Shown here piece after piece: positions 43,498-52,328 of a stretch of 64,000 bases of DNA. Positions within the stretch are counted from its first letter, which is position 1. Every line of letters begins with the position of its first letter. The DNA comes from Collinsella sp. AF33-16 (GTDB lineage Bacteria > Actinomycetota > Coriobacteriia > Coriobacteriales > Coriobacteriaceae). A program made the position numbers and the translations under genes. The stretch is taken from NCBI RefSeq assembly GCF_003475325.1, contig NZ_QRQC01000002.1, forward strand, positions 88,320 to 152,319, in the 5' to 3' direction. Below the pieces are notes generated by a model that was not told the DNA's origin, did not search any database, and saw nothing but the letters and a program-made list of their open reading frames with translations.

Positions 43498-43734
43498 CTA
43501 GTGGTTATGCGGACAGTTGGCGCAGCAGCCGTTTGTGGCGCTGGTGCTGGAGCCACCGCTTCGCTGGTCGGTGTTGTAGAAACCGCTGCCCTCAAATTTA
43601 ATACCGCTGGCCGAGAACGTCTTGACCGCCGGGGCACCGCAGCTCGGGCATAGGACCTCGGGGGTCTCGGACATGGGATGCTCAACCTCGAACACGTTGC
43701 CGCAGCTCGAGCACTTGTAATCGTAGCGCGCCAT
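43498..43734 (-). CDS. FmdB-family zinc ribbon protein
   Basis: The 78-residue protein starts MARYDYKCSSCG and has a second CPSCG pair, forming a four-cysteine zinc ribbon of the FmdB/CxxC-CxxC-SSSS family. The tail is Gly/Ser-rich and ends NGCCANCPHNH, adding three more Cys. The family is proposed to be regulatory, but its biochemical role is not established. Confidence 0.8.
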   Translation of the reverse strand: MARYDYKCSSCGNVFEVEHPMSETPEVLCPSCGAPAVKTFSASGIKFEGSGFYNTDQRSGGSSTSATNGCCANCPHNH

Positions 43735-43756
43735 AATACTTCCTTTTCAGCACAAA

Positions 43757-43783
43757 GCGGGCAGATCGCTCTGCCCGCAAAAA
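43757..43783 (-). terminator. hairpin after the GH13-GH77 gene
   Basis: GCGGGCAGA (43757-43765) pairs with TCTGCCCGC (43770-43778) around a 4-nt loop. On the minus strand it is followed only by TTTGTG, so termination may be partial and feed into the zinc-ribbon gene. Confidence 0.6.
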
Positions 43784-43822
43784 TTCAAACAGCTGTAACT
43801 GTACCCTATATCGGGGGTTTTA

Positions 43823-46800
43823 TCACGCTTCGCCCCAGAATCTATGGGTGTTGCGCAGGAGCTGCGAAGTTTTGCCCTCGGCGGCCGCAACATCGGTTTC
43901 GTCAGCCTGCCAGGTCCAGTTGCCCGTGGCCACGCCCGGAACGTTCATGCGCGCGTCGTCGCCCAGCCCCAAGACATCTTGCAGCGGCATCATCACCAGG
44001 GGAGCGTCGCTTGCCAGCGCGTCGCTCATCAGCTTGGACGCCACCTCAACACCGCTCGGCACGTCGCCACCCGCAAAGGAACGCGTGCACCAACCGGCCA
44101 GCGTCGACGTATCGTGCGTCGAGGTGTACAGAATCTTGCCGGGCGTGGGATGCACACCGCAACGAACGTCGTAGTCGCTAAACTCCAGCACGTCCATGCC
44201 GGGGAAACCGCAGGTCGAAGCCATGGCGCGAACACCGGGCGTCAAATAGCCCAGGTCCTCGGCGATAAAGTTGAGCGGACCTAGCTCGTCGTAGGCGGTC
44301 TGAAACAGGTCCTTGTCCGGGCCCGCCAGCCAGCGACCGTCGGCGCAAGCCTTGCCCGCGGGGATACTAAAGTAGCTATGGAAGCCCAGGAAGTGGTCCA
44401 GGCGCACACGGTCGTAGAGCGAGAACGCGCGACGCAGGCGGTCCATCCACCAGCGGTAGCCGTTCTGCTTCATGTGGCCCCAGCGGAACGTCGGGTTGCC
44501 CCACACCTGGCCCTCGGGCGCAAAGTTGTCGGGCGGCGCACCGGAAATCTCAATCGCTTTGCCGGTATCGGACAACCAGAAGTTCTCGGGCTCGCTCCAT
44601 GCATCGGCCGAATCGTCCGAGACATACATCGGGATATCGCCGATGACCTCGATGCCCTTCTTGTGCGCGTAGTTCATGAGCTCGCACCAGGCTAGGTCAA
44701 AGCGGTACTGCATGTACGCCTGCAGCTCTGCCTCGTCGTGGAAACGCTTGTCGTCAATCAGGTGCTCGTTGTAGCGCGCGACATCCGTCGGCCAATCGTG
44801 GCGCGACTCGCCCTTAAAGTACTTCTTAACGGCCATGTAGACGCAGTATTTCTCGAGCCAATCGGCGTTGCGATGTTTAAACGCGGTGTAGAGCGGATCG
44901 GCATCTTCGCCGCCACGTGCCTTCCAAGTCTCAAAGTCGGCCGCCAGCTCCTCGTGGCTCTCGGGCAGCAGGTCAATATTGCCCGCAAAGGCCGAAGGCC
45001 CGGCGTAAGGGGAGCGGAAGAAGTCCGTTGGGTTGACAGGCAGGACCTGCCAGTAGCGCATGCCCATAGCGGACAGATGGTCGATAAAGCGACGCGTGGG
45101 TGCGCCGATCGTGCCGGGCTTGCCGTCATCGGTCGGTACCGAGGTGATATGGCACACAACGCCCGCGCCGTGATCGAGCGGCTCCTGCAAGCGCTGCTCG
45201 GCATGGTGATAGATGATCGACGAGCCCAGCGGATACAAATCGAGCGTGACCGTGCCGTTGTGGATCTCGCACTCGTGACCGCTGATCACGTCACTCGCGC
45301 ATTCGTCGAGCGCCGGAATCGTCACGCGGTGCGAATTGCGCAGACTACGGTTGATGATAACCGTCGCGGACTCGCCATCCTTGCCCGTGCGGTTGTATGC
45401 CAGCACCTCGTCGTTGAGCGCGAAGGCCTTGATCTCGCCGTCGATCATAAACGGCAGTGCGCGGCGTACGGCGGAGGCGTTTTTGACAATAGCCAGTGTG
45501 TCGAAGTCGTGCAGTTGGTCCTTGGTCGGCAGGGTGCGGCGGTTGCCCGGATCGGTTAGACCCTCCAGGCCGTATTCGTCGCCGTAGTAGATCGAAGGCA
45601 CGCCGGGGAAAGTCATCTGCATGAGCGTGGCGAGCCAAAAACGGCTCTTGGCCAGGCCCATCGAGTTCTCGTCCAGGCGCCATTTGCTGCGTTCACACTC
45701 GGGCAGCTGCGACTCGTCGGGGCCGCCGCCGAGCACCGAGATAATGCGCGGACGGTCGTGGCTTGAAAGCAGATTAAGTGCGCAGGACAGGGCCTCACGG
45801 GGATAGTTCTCGCGCAGGGTTTCGATATCCTCGGCTGCCTGGTAGGCGTTCTTGTAGCCCATCAAAAAGCCGATGACCATGTCGCGGAAGGGGTAATCCA
45901 TAGCAGAGTCCAGCTCGGAGCCTTGCAGATAGCGGCGCAGATGGCCGTAGCTGATCTTGTTGGAGGCGTCTTCCCAGACTTCGCCGAGCAACAGTGCATC
46001 AGGCTTCTCGGCGAGCACGGCCTTTTTGATCTCGGCCAGGAAGTCATCGGAAAGCTCGTCGGCCACGTCTAGGCGCCAGCCATGAGCGCCGGCACGTAGC
46101 CATTTACGGATCACGCCGTCCTTGCCCAGGAGCCGCTCGCGTACCAGCTCAGAGCTCTCATTGATGGCGGGCATATTGCCCACGCCCCACCAGCAGTCGT
46201 ATGAGCCGTCCTTGTGGAAATAAAACGCATCGCGCCATGGCGAATCCTCGCTCTGCCACGCGCCCACGCCGGGGTAGTTGCCGTAGCGGTTGAAATAGAT
46301 CGAGTCGTCACCCGTATGGTTAAAGACGCCGTCCAGAATGATGGAGATGCCCAGCTTCTCGGCCGCCTGGCACAGCTCGGTAAAGTCCTGCTCGGTGCCC
46401 AGGATCGGGTCGATCTTGGTGTAGTCGGCCGTGTCGTAGCGGTGGTTGCTCGCGGCTTCAAAAATGGGGTTGAGGTAGATGGCTGTAAAGCCCAGCTCGG
46501 CGATGCGAGGCAGGTCTTCCTGGATGCCCTTGAGCGACCCGCCGTAGAAGTCCCAGGTTTTGATGGAGCCGTCTTCGGCGCGCTCGTACACGGGCGGCTC
46601 GTTCCAGTCCTCGACCATGCGGCGCTGGATTCCGTTGCGTGGTTTTTCGACCTCGGCCAGCGTGCGCTCGCGCCAGTTTTCATCTCGGGCGTAGCGATCG
46701 GGGAAGATCTGGTAGACCATGCCGCGCTCGTACCAGGCGGGGCGGTTCTCGCGGTGTTTATAGACGGTAATCTGGAAGGACGGAACCTCGGCGTAGTCGT

Positions 46801-47119
46801 AGGTTACGCCCTCGCCACCGGTGCGACCTTGCGGCGCGCCCAGGCGAACCTCGGGCTGGCCCTCAATATTGCAGATAAAGCTGTACCAGATAAGACAGGG
46901 CTCGGTGCACTCAAGCTCTACGGTAAATATGCCGTCGCCCTCGTGCGTCATGGGATACCGAGACTCACCGACCTCATCGACCCAGGTACGCAGCGTAAGC
47001 GTTGCCTGATTGGGGTCGGCATCCTCCAGAATCACGGAGAGCGAAAGGGTAGTTCCAGTGGTCACAGCGCCAAACGGAGTGCGAAACTGCGGCAGACGGC
47101 TGTTGTGAATCAATCTCAT
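43823..47119 (-). CDS. fused GH13 alpha-amylase/neopullulanase-type enzyme and GH77 4-alpha-glucanotransferase
   Basis: The 1098-residue protein carries two complete enzymes. Residues 1-125 are an N-terminal beta domain. Residues 130-600 are a GH13 barrel with FNHTG-like DGVFNHTGDD, the nucleophile Asp in GWRLDVADEL, the acid Glu in LLGEVWEDA and LLSSHDRPR. After about residue 640 follows MalQ: YWQVLPVNPTDFFRSPYAG, IGDIPMYVSDDSADAW, RLDHFLGFHSYFSIPAG, IAEDLGYLTPGVRAM and THDTSTLAGW. It should debranch or hydrolyse maltodextrins and disproportionate the products. No signal peptide is seen, so it is cytoplasmic. Confidence 0.9.
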   Translation of the reverse strand: MRLIHNSRLPQFRTPFGAVTTGTTLSLSVILEDADPNQATLTLRTWVDEVGESRYPMTHEGDGIFTVELECTEPCLIWYSFICNIEGQPEVRLGAPQGRTGGEGVTYDYAEVPSFQITVYKHRENRPAWYERGMVYQIFPDRYARDENWRERTLAEVEKPRNGIQRRMVEDWNEPPVYERAEDGSIKTWDFYGGSLKGIQEDLPRIAELGFTAIYLNPIFEAASNHRYDTADYTKIDPILGTEQDFTELCQAAEKLGISIILDGVFNHTGDDSIYFNRYGNYPGVGAWQSEDSPWRDAFYFHKDGSYDCWWGVGNMPAINESSELVRERLLGKDGVIRKWLRAGAHGWRLDVADELSDDFLAEIKKAVLAEKPDALLLGEVWEDASNKISYGHLRRYLQGSELDSAMDYPFRDMVIGFLMGYKNAYQAAEDIETLRENYPREALSCALNLLSSHDRPRIISVLGGGPDESQLPECERSKWRLDENSMGLAKSRFWLATLMQMTFPGVPSIYYGDEYGLEGLTDPGNRRTLPTKDQLHDFDTLAIVKNASAVRRALPFMIDGEIKAFALNDEVLAYNRTGKDGESATVIINRSLRNSHRVTIPALDECASDVISGHECEIHNGTVTLDLYPLGSSIIYHHAEQRLQEPLDHGAGVVCHITSVPTDDGKPGTIGAPTRRFIDHLSAMGMRYWQVLPVNPTDFFRSPYAGPSAFAGNIDLLPESHEELAADFETWKARGGEDADPLYTAFKHRNADWLEKYCVYMAVKKYFKGESRHDWPTDVARYNEHLIDDKRFHDEAELQAYMQYRFDLAWCELMNYAHKKGIEVIGDIPMYVSDDSADAWSEPENFWLSDTGKAIEISGAPPDNFAPEGQVWGNPTFRWGHMKQNGYRWWMDRLRRAFSLYDRVRLDHFLGFHSYFSIPAGKACADGRWLAGPDKDLFQTAYDELGPLNFIAEDLGYLTPGVRAMASTCGFPGMDVLEFSDYDVRCGVHPTPGKILYTSTHDTSTLAGWCTRSFAGGDVPSGVEVASKLMSDALASDAPLVMMPLQDVLGLGDDARMNVPGVATGNWTWQADETDVAAAEGKTSQLLRNTHRFWGEA

Positions 47120-47491
47120 AGTACGGTCCAGTTCTATACAATCATGGCCAGCGGGCCATGGGTTTTACGCACAGGATGTAAGTATATCTGTTGTACGCAG
47201 GCTGTATAAACAACATCCGTTTACCATCGGCGAACGGTTGTCCTAGAAAATCGTTTTACCATCCAAACTATCGCGATATTTAAAAACGCCTATACCGATA
47301 CTATTTGTAGCCAAACAAAAGTACTGCGATTTACTACGACGAATTGAATGATCTCAACCACTGTCAATTTGGTGATATTAAAACCGCAGGTAGAAGTGTT
47401 ACCAATTTCGTAGATTGATCGTTGTGGTCGGCCGGAGCCATTTTATCGTAGTAAACCGGCCTTCTTTTTAATACAGAAGTTCAACCAAGAA
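47120..47491. promoter_or_regulatory. upstream region of the GH13-GH77 gene
   Basis: This A+T-rich gap holds the promoter of the minus-strand fusion gene. An operator-like site lies at 47246-47261, and TTTACCATCGG at 47220-47230 may be a weaker half-site. I see no coding frame and no RNA gene in it. Confidence 0.5.
47246..47261 (-). promoter_or_regulatory. operator-like site TGGTAAAACGATTTTC
   Basis: On the minus strand this 16-mer matches TGGTAAAACGTTTTTA at 57375-57390 in 14 of 16 positions. It lies about 130 nt before the GH13-GH77 start and looks like a LacI-family operator; the regulator is unknown. Confidence 0.5.
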
Positions 47492-47516
47492 GAGGGCGCC
47501 TGGTTGGGGCGCCCTC
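47492..47516 (-). terminator. terminator after glgA
   Basis: GAGGGCGCC (47492-47500) pairs with GGCGCCCTC (47508-47516). On the minus strand the stem is followed by TTCTTGG, just past the glgA stop. Confidence 0.7.
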
Positions 47517-47550
47517 CTTTGCGTTGAGGATTAAGTTTCAATCGTCCGGA

Positions 47551-49851
47551 TTAGCGGCGCTTGCGGGTGGCAGTTGCCTTGCGTACGGAGGTCTTCTTGG
47601 TCGGGGCCTTTTCCTCAGTGGGGGCGGCGGGGGAGACCGGGGTCTCCTTGGCGGGCTTGGCCTTTGCCGTAGCCTTGGGAGCGGTCTTGACCTCTGCGGC
47701 CTTCGGCGCAGGCTTGGCCTTTACTGCGGGTTTGGCCTCGGCCTTAGCTTCCGCCTTAGGAGCAGCAGCCTTTGCCGTGGTCTTCTTGGCCGTCGTCGTG
47801 CGCTTTCGCGTGGTGGTCTTGGCAGCGGGCTTGTCCTCGACGGTTGCCTCCGCCTTGGACTCTGCAGGCGTCTCCTCGACCTTGGCTGCCGGCTTTGCGG
47901 CTGCCTTGGTCGCGGCGGCCTTGGTAGCCGTCGCCTTCGTAGCTGTAGTCTTCTTGGCTGCCGTTGCCTTCTTGGCGGTCGCGGTTGTCTTCTTGGCAGC
48001 GGTCTTTGCCGGAGCCTTGGCGGCCGGTTTGGCCTCAGCGACCTCGGCCTTTACCTCGGGAGCAGCCTCGGCCTCGGCGGCCTTCTTGGCAGCGGCGGTC
48101 GTGCGCTTGCGCGTGGTGGTTGTCTTGGCAGCCGTTGTTTTAGTCGCGGCAGCTTTGGTCGTCGTAGCCTTCTTAGCGGTCGTCTTGCGGGTCGTGGTCT
48201 TCTTAGCTGCGGGCTTTACAGCAGGCTTGACCTCGACCTCTGCCTTGGGAGCAACCTCAGCCTTCACCTCAGGCTCGGCCTTTGCGGGCTCAGCCTCAAC
48301 AGGCTTCTCCTCGGCCTTGGGCTCCTCAGCGGCCACCGGCTCAGCAACAGCCTCAGGCTCGTCGACAACAGCCACCGGGCGCTCGATCTCCGGGTGCATA
48401 AAGAAGTACAGGTCCAGATACTTATCGGCCGAGCGCGTCCAGCTAAAGTCCTGGCTCATGGCCTGCGTTACCAGCTGGTTCCAGGCGTCGCGGTTATCCC
48501 AGAACAGACGCGCCGCGCGGAACACGGCGTCGCCCATCTCGTCGCCGTTAAAGTTGGTAAACGAGAAGCCCGTGCCTTCGCCAGTAAACTCGTTATACGG
48601 AATCACAGTGTCTTTCAGGCCGCCGGTCTCGCGCACGATAGGCAGGGTGCCGTAGCGCATGGCGATGATCTGCGACAGGCCGCAGGGCTCAAACTTCGAA
48701 GGCATTAGGAACATGTCGGCGGCGGCATACATGCGCTGCGACAGCGCAGGATCGAACTCGATGCGTGCGGCCATGGTGCCGGGGTACTTGCCCTGGAAGT
48801 AGCGTAGACCGTCCTCGTAGTCGCGGTCGCCGGTGCCCAGCACCGCCACCTGCACGCCGCCGGCCAAAATGCGGTCGAGCGCGTACATGACCAGATCCAT
48901 GCCCTTCTGGCGCGTCAGGCGTGTGACCATTACCATGAGCGGACGATCGTCACGAACCTCGAGCCCCAGCTCCTCCTGCAGCTTGGCCTTGCACACGGCC
49001 TTACCAGAACGGTCCTCCACGGTGTAGTTGGCGGCAATGCGCTTGTCGGTCGCCGGGTCAAAGCCCGCCACGTCAATGCCATTCAAAATGCCCTGCAGCG
49101 CATAGGAGCGCTCGCGCAGCACGCCGTCCAGGCCCTCGCCAAACTCGGGCGTCTGGATCTCGCTGGCATAGGTGGGGCTCACCGTGGTTATGGCGTCGGC
49201 ATAGCGCAGGGCGCCCAGCATGTAGTTGATGCTGCAGGCGTCGCAACGCAGCTGCGAGGCGGCCGCCGGAATGTGTGCCACACCCAGGATGTCCTCCATC
49301 ACGGTGTCGCTAAACTGGCCCTGGAACGCCACGTTGTGGATCGAGAACACGGTCTTGACGCGGTCATACAGCGGCAGGCCCTGGTAAAACTCGCGCAAAA
49401 ACACGGGCGCAAGTGCCGTCTGCCAGTCATTGCAGTGCAGGATGTCGCACTCAAAGCCGGCCGGCAGGTGCTGCAGGCTCTCGGTGATGGCCTTGGAGAA
49501 GAACGCAAAGCGCTCGCCGTCGTCAAAGAAGCCGTACGGATAGTCGCGCGCAAAGTAGCGCTCGTTGTCGATGAACATATAGGTGACGCCGTCGTGCTCG
49601 AGCTTCTCGAGTCCGCAGTACTCGTTGCGCCAGCCCAGACTCACGTAAAAGTCGGAGAAGTGCTCCATCTGCGCCTTGTACTCGTCCTTTATGGTGGCGT
49701 ACTTGGGCACCATCACGATAACTTCGGCGCCGGCGCGCACAAGCGCCGCAGGCAGCGAGCCTGCCACGTCGCCCAGGCCACCGGTCTTCACAAACGGTGC
49801 GCACTCGGCCGAGGCAAACACGATCTGCATCTTTTTGCTGGAATCAGCCAT
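47551..49851 (-). CDS. glgA: glycogen synthase (ADP-glucose) with histone H1-like C-terminal tail
   Basis: The 766-residue protein extends alpha-1,4-glucan from ADP-glucose. The GT5 core is residues 1 to about 485: KTGGLGDV at 22-29, LHCNDWQT, VMVTRLTRQKGMDLV and the PSKFEPCGLSQIIAMRYG motif. This equals the normal length of GlgA. The remaining 275 or so residues are low complexity: an acidic Glu/Pro/Ala part, then repeats of AAKKTT, TTTRKRTT, ATKAAA and KPAAK, ending RKATATRKRR. ATG 49851 is chosen because GGGAGA lies 8 nt upstream. Last gene of the glg operon. Confidence 0.93.
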   Translation of the reverse strand: MADSSKKMQIVFASAECAPFVKTGGLGDVAGSLPAALVRAGAEVIVMVPKYATIKDEYKAQMEHFSDFYVSLGWRNEYCGLEKLEHDGVTYMFIDNERYFARDYPYGFFDDGERFAFFSKAITESLQHLPAGFECDILHCNDWQTALAPVFLREFYQGLPLYDRVKTVFSIHNVAFQGQFSDTVMEDILGVAHIPAAASQLRCDACSINYMLGALRYADAITTVSPTYASEIQTPEFGEGLDGVLRERSYALQGILNGIDVAGFDPATDKRIAANYTVEDRSGKAVCKAKLQEELGLEVRDDRPLMVMVTRLTRQKGMDLVMYALDRILAGGVQVAVLGTGDRDYEDGLRYFQGKYPGTMAARIEFDPALSQRMYAAADMFLMPSKFEPCGLSQIIAMRYGTLPIVRETGGLKDTVIPYNEFTGEGTGFSFTNFNGDEMGDAVFRAARLFWDNRDAWNQLVTQAMSQDFSWTRSADKYLDLYFFMHPEIERPVAVVDEPEAVAEPVAAEEPKAEEKPVEAEPAKAEPEVKAEVAPKAEVEVKPAVKPAAKKTTTRKTTAKKATTTKAAATKTTAAKTTTTRKRTTAAAKKAAEAEAAPEVKAEVAEAKPAAKAPAKTAAKKTTATAKKATAAKKTTATKATATKAAATKAAAKPAAKVEETPAESKAEATVEDKPAAKTTTRKRTTTAKKTTAKAAAPKAEAKAEAKPAVKAKPAPKAAEVKTAPKATAKAKPAKETPVSPAAPTEEKAPTKKTSVRKATATRKRR

Positions 49852-49874
49852 ATTGTCTCCCATGTTGCAATTCG

Positions 49875-49910
49875 AGAATAGCCGCCTGGCGCTAACCGGG
49901 CGGCTATTCT
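49875..49910 (-). terminator. 12-bp hairpin between glgD and glgA
   Basis: Bases 49875-49886 are exactly complementary to 49899-49910. There is no good T-run, so it may be an mRNA processing or stabilising structure within the operon. Confidence 0.5.
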
Positions 49911-49941
49911 ACATGTTACGAGCGATGTTGCGGTGCCAACG

Positions 49942-51069
49942 TTAACGTACGATGGTGGTGTCAGAAGTTAACGGAGCCTTGCCCAGCACCAGGATGTTCT
50001 CGGGCGTGCCGCGAAGCTCGGTGTTGGTGGGGACCACGTTGTTCTTGTCCAGAATGGCATTCTCGACACGTGCGCCGCTCTTGATGATGCAGCTCTGGTT
50101 GATGATCGAGTTGGTGACCGAGGCGCCCTCCTCGACCACGACGCCGCGCGACAGGATCGAATTGCGCACGGTGCCCTTGATGATGCAGCCGGCCGAGATG
50201 ATCGAGTTGCACGCGTGGCTACCGGTCGCATAGCGCGAAGGCGGCACGTCGTGGGCCTTGGTCAGGATCGGGCGCTCGGGATCGAAGAGCTGATCGGCCA
50301 CGGTCTGGTCGAGCAGGTCCATGCTGCGGCGATACAGCGACTTCTCGCTAAACACGCCCACGACCTCGCCCTTGTACTCGTAGCTGCACACGTCGATGTT
50401 GCCAAAGTCGCCCTGGAGCGCCTCGAGCAGGTCCAGATAGTCGGCGGCCTGGTAGTGGTCGATAATCTCGAGCAGCGTCTCGCGGTTGACGATGCAGCAG
50501 TCCATGGAGGCGTTGTCGCCGTACACGACGCCGGCGCTCACGCCCGTCAGGCGGCCGTTCTCGTTAATCTCGAGCTTGGTCTCGTCTTCGACATTGCGCG
50601 TGGCCTTGCAGTACACCACGGTCATCTGGGCGCCGGAGTTCTCGTGCGCCTCGATGATGGTGTTGAGGTCCATGTTAAAGATGATGTTGGTGCCCATCAT
50701 CACAACATAGGGCATGTCCGAGCGCTGGAACAGCGTCTTGTTGGAGATGATGTCGCGCAGCAGGAAGCGCATGCCGCCCTTGGTGGTGCCATACGCGTTG
50801 CCGGGCACCATGAACAGGCCGCCCTTCTTGCGGTCCAGGCCCCAGTCCTTGCCCGAGCCCACGTGGTCGATCAGCGAGCGGTAGTTACCCGGCATGACGA
50901 CGCCGACAGTCTTAATGCCGGCATTCATCATGTTGGACAGCGGGAAGTCGATCAGTCGGTAGCGGCCCAAAAACGGAACGGATGCGATGGGGCGGTCCTT
51001 GAGCAGCACGCTGCCGTAGGTCGAAGAGTAGTTAGCGGTGATATAACCGATGGCCTTGCGATTGATCAT
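49942..51069 (-). CDS. glgD: glucose-1-phosphate adenylyltransferase, GlgD subunit
   Basis: The 375-residue protein is the regulatory partner of GlgC. GRYRLIDFPLSNMMNAGI is the conserved N-terminal region, and the C-terminal left-handed beta-helix appears as ISAGCIIKGTVRNSILSRGV. The substrate-binding GGQGSR of GlgC is replaced by TANYSSTYGSVL, typical of GlgD. ATG 51069 has GGAAGGGGGA upstream and starts 5 nt after the glgC stop. Confidence 0.92.
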   Translation of the reverse strand: MINRKAIGYITANYSSTYGSVLLKDRPIASVPFLGRYRLIDFPLSNMMNAGIKTVGVVMPGNYRSLIDHVGSGKDWGLDRKKGGLFMVPGNAYGTTKGGMRFLLRDIISNKTLFQRSDMPYVVMMGTNIIFNMDLNTIIEAHENSGAQMTVVYCKATRNVEDETKLEINENGRLTGVSAGVVYGDNASMDCCIVNRETLLEIIDHYQAADYLDLLEALQGDFGNIDVCSYEYKGEVVGVFSEKSLYRRSMDLLDQTVADQLFDPERPILTKAHDVPPSRYATGSHACNSIISAGCIIKGTVRNSILSRGVVVEEGASVTNSIINQSCIIKSGARVENAILDKNNVVPTNTELRGTPENILVLGKAPLTSDTTIVR

Positions 51070-51073
51070 CGGA

Positions 51074-52222
51074 TCATTCCCCCTTCCCGATAACGACGTC
51101 ATTTCCAACGACGGCCGTATCCTTGGTGGTATCGACAGAGCCGAGCTTCACGCCCTCTTCGACCGTGGAGTTCTCGCCCAAAATAGCGCGGCAGATGTGC
51201 GCGCCGCTCTTAACGTGCGCACCCGGCAGCAGCACGGAGTCCTCGACCACGGCGCGCTCCTCGATGATGACATCGGTCGAAAGGATCGAGTGGCGAGCGG
51301 TGCCGTAGATCTTGCAGCCGTTGGAGACCAGGCAGTCGTCCAGGCGGCCGTCAGGGCCAATGTAGTGCGGCGGACGCGTGGTGATGTTGGACATGATGGG
51401 GAAGTTCTTGTCGAACAGATCGAACTCGGGGTTGTTACCCAGCAGGTCCATCGAGGTCTCATGGAAGCTGGCGATGGTGCCGACGTCCTTCCAGAAGCCG
51501 TGGAACTCGTAGCTGTACAGGCGCTTGTTCTCACCGAGCAGCTTGGGGATGATGTCCTTGCCAAAGTCGTGGCTCGAGCGCTGGTCCAGAGCGTCCTCCT
51601 CGAGCGCCTCGATCAGCACGTCGGCCGAGAAGATGTAGATGCCCATGGACGCGAGGTTCGAATCGGGCTTCTCGGGCTTCTCGGTGAACTTGGTGATGCG
51701 GCCGTCTTCGGGGTCGGTGGTCAGGATGCCAAAGCGGCTGGCTTCCTCCCACGGCACGGGCATAACGCTCACCGTGAGGTCGGCGTTGTTCTCAATGTGC
51801 GTCTTAAGCATCTTGCGGTAGTCCATGCGATACAGGTGATCGCCCGAAAGAATCAGGACGTACTTGGGGTCGTTGGCCTTGATGTAGTCGAGGTTCTGCG
51901 TAATGGCGTCGGCCGTTCCCGCATACCAGGCGCCGCCGGTCTGCGTCTCGTACGGCGGCAGGATCGACACGCCGCCGTCGCGGCTGTCCAGATCCCACGC
52001 CTCGCCGGAGCCCACGTAGGCATGCAGCAGGTAGGGACGGTACTGCGTCAGAACGCCCACCGTGTCGATGCCCGAGTTGGAGCAGTTGGACAGCGAAAAG
52101 TCGATAATGCGGAACTTGCCACCAAAGCTAACCGCCGGCTTGGCGATCTTTTGGGTGAGTGCCCCCAATCGGCTGCCCTGTCCTCCTGCGAGGAGCATCG
52201 CGATGCATTCTTTCTTACTCAT
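51074..52222 (-). CDS. glgC: glucose-1-phosphate adenylyltransferase, catalytic subunit
   Basis: The 382-residue enzyme makes ADP-glucose, the GlgA donor. The pyrophosphorylase motif [49 protein letters not shown] and [15 protein letters not shown] are present, followed by a beta-helix domain. It is followed closely by glgD, so a GlgC/GlgD heteromer as in Firmicutes is likely. Confidence 0.95.
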   Translation of the reverse strand: MSKKECIAMLLAGGQGSRLGALTQKIAKPAVSFGGKFRIIDFSLSNCSNSGIDTVGVLTQYRPYLLHAYVGSGEAWDLDSRDGGVSILPPYETQTGGAWYAGTADAITQNLDYIKANDPKYVLILSGDHLYRMDYRKMLKTHIENNADLTVSVMPVPWEEASRFGILTTDPEDGRITKFTEKPEKPDSNLASMGIYIFSADVLIEALEEDALDQRSSHDFGKDIIPKLLGENKRLYSYEFHGFWKDVGTIASFHETSMDLLGNNPEFDLFDKNFPIMSNITTRPPHYIGPDGRLDDCLVSNGCKIYGTARHSILSTDVIIEERAVVEDSVLLPGAHVKSGAHICRAILGENSTVEEGVKLGSVDTTKDTAVVGNDVVIGKGE

Positions 52223-52262
52223 CGATTTCTCCTTCTGTCATCGATGTTCCTAAACCCATTAG

Positions 52263-52293
52263 CGACGGGCGCGGCGCAGCGTCGCGCCCGTCG
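52263..52293 (-). terminator. GC-rich hairpin between glgP and glgC
   Basis: CGACGGGCGCG (52263-52273) pairs with CGCGCCCGTCG (52283-52293). It follows the glgP stop on the minus strand but lacks a T-run; partial attenuation inside the operon is possible. Confidence 0.5.
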
Positions 52294-52328
52294 AGTAATG
52301 CCGTGCGGCAAAGGGAGCTCGCGCGCCT

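Noticed and set aside
47561..48655. A 364-codon Ala/Val-rich frame opposite the glgA tail
   Set aside because: It mirrors the Lys/Ala/Thr repeat codons of the tail and has no domain; the GlgA frame is fixed by its catalytic core.
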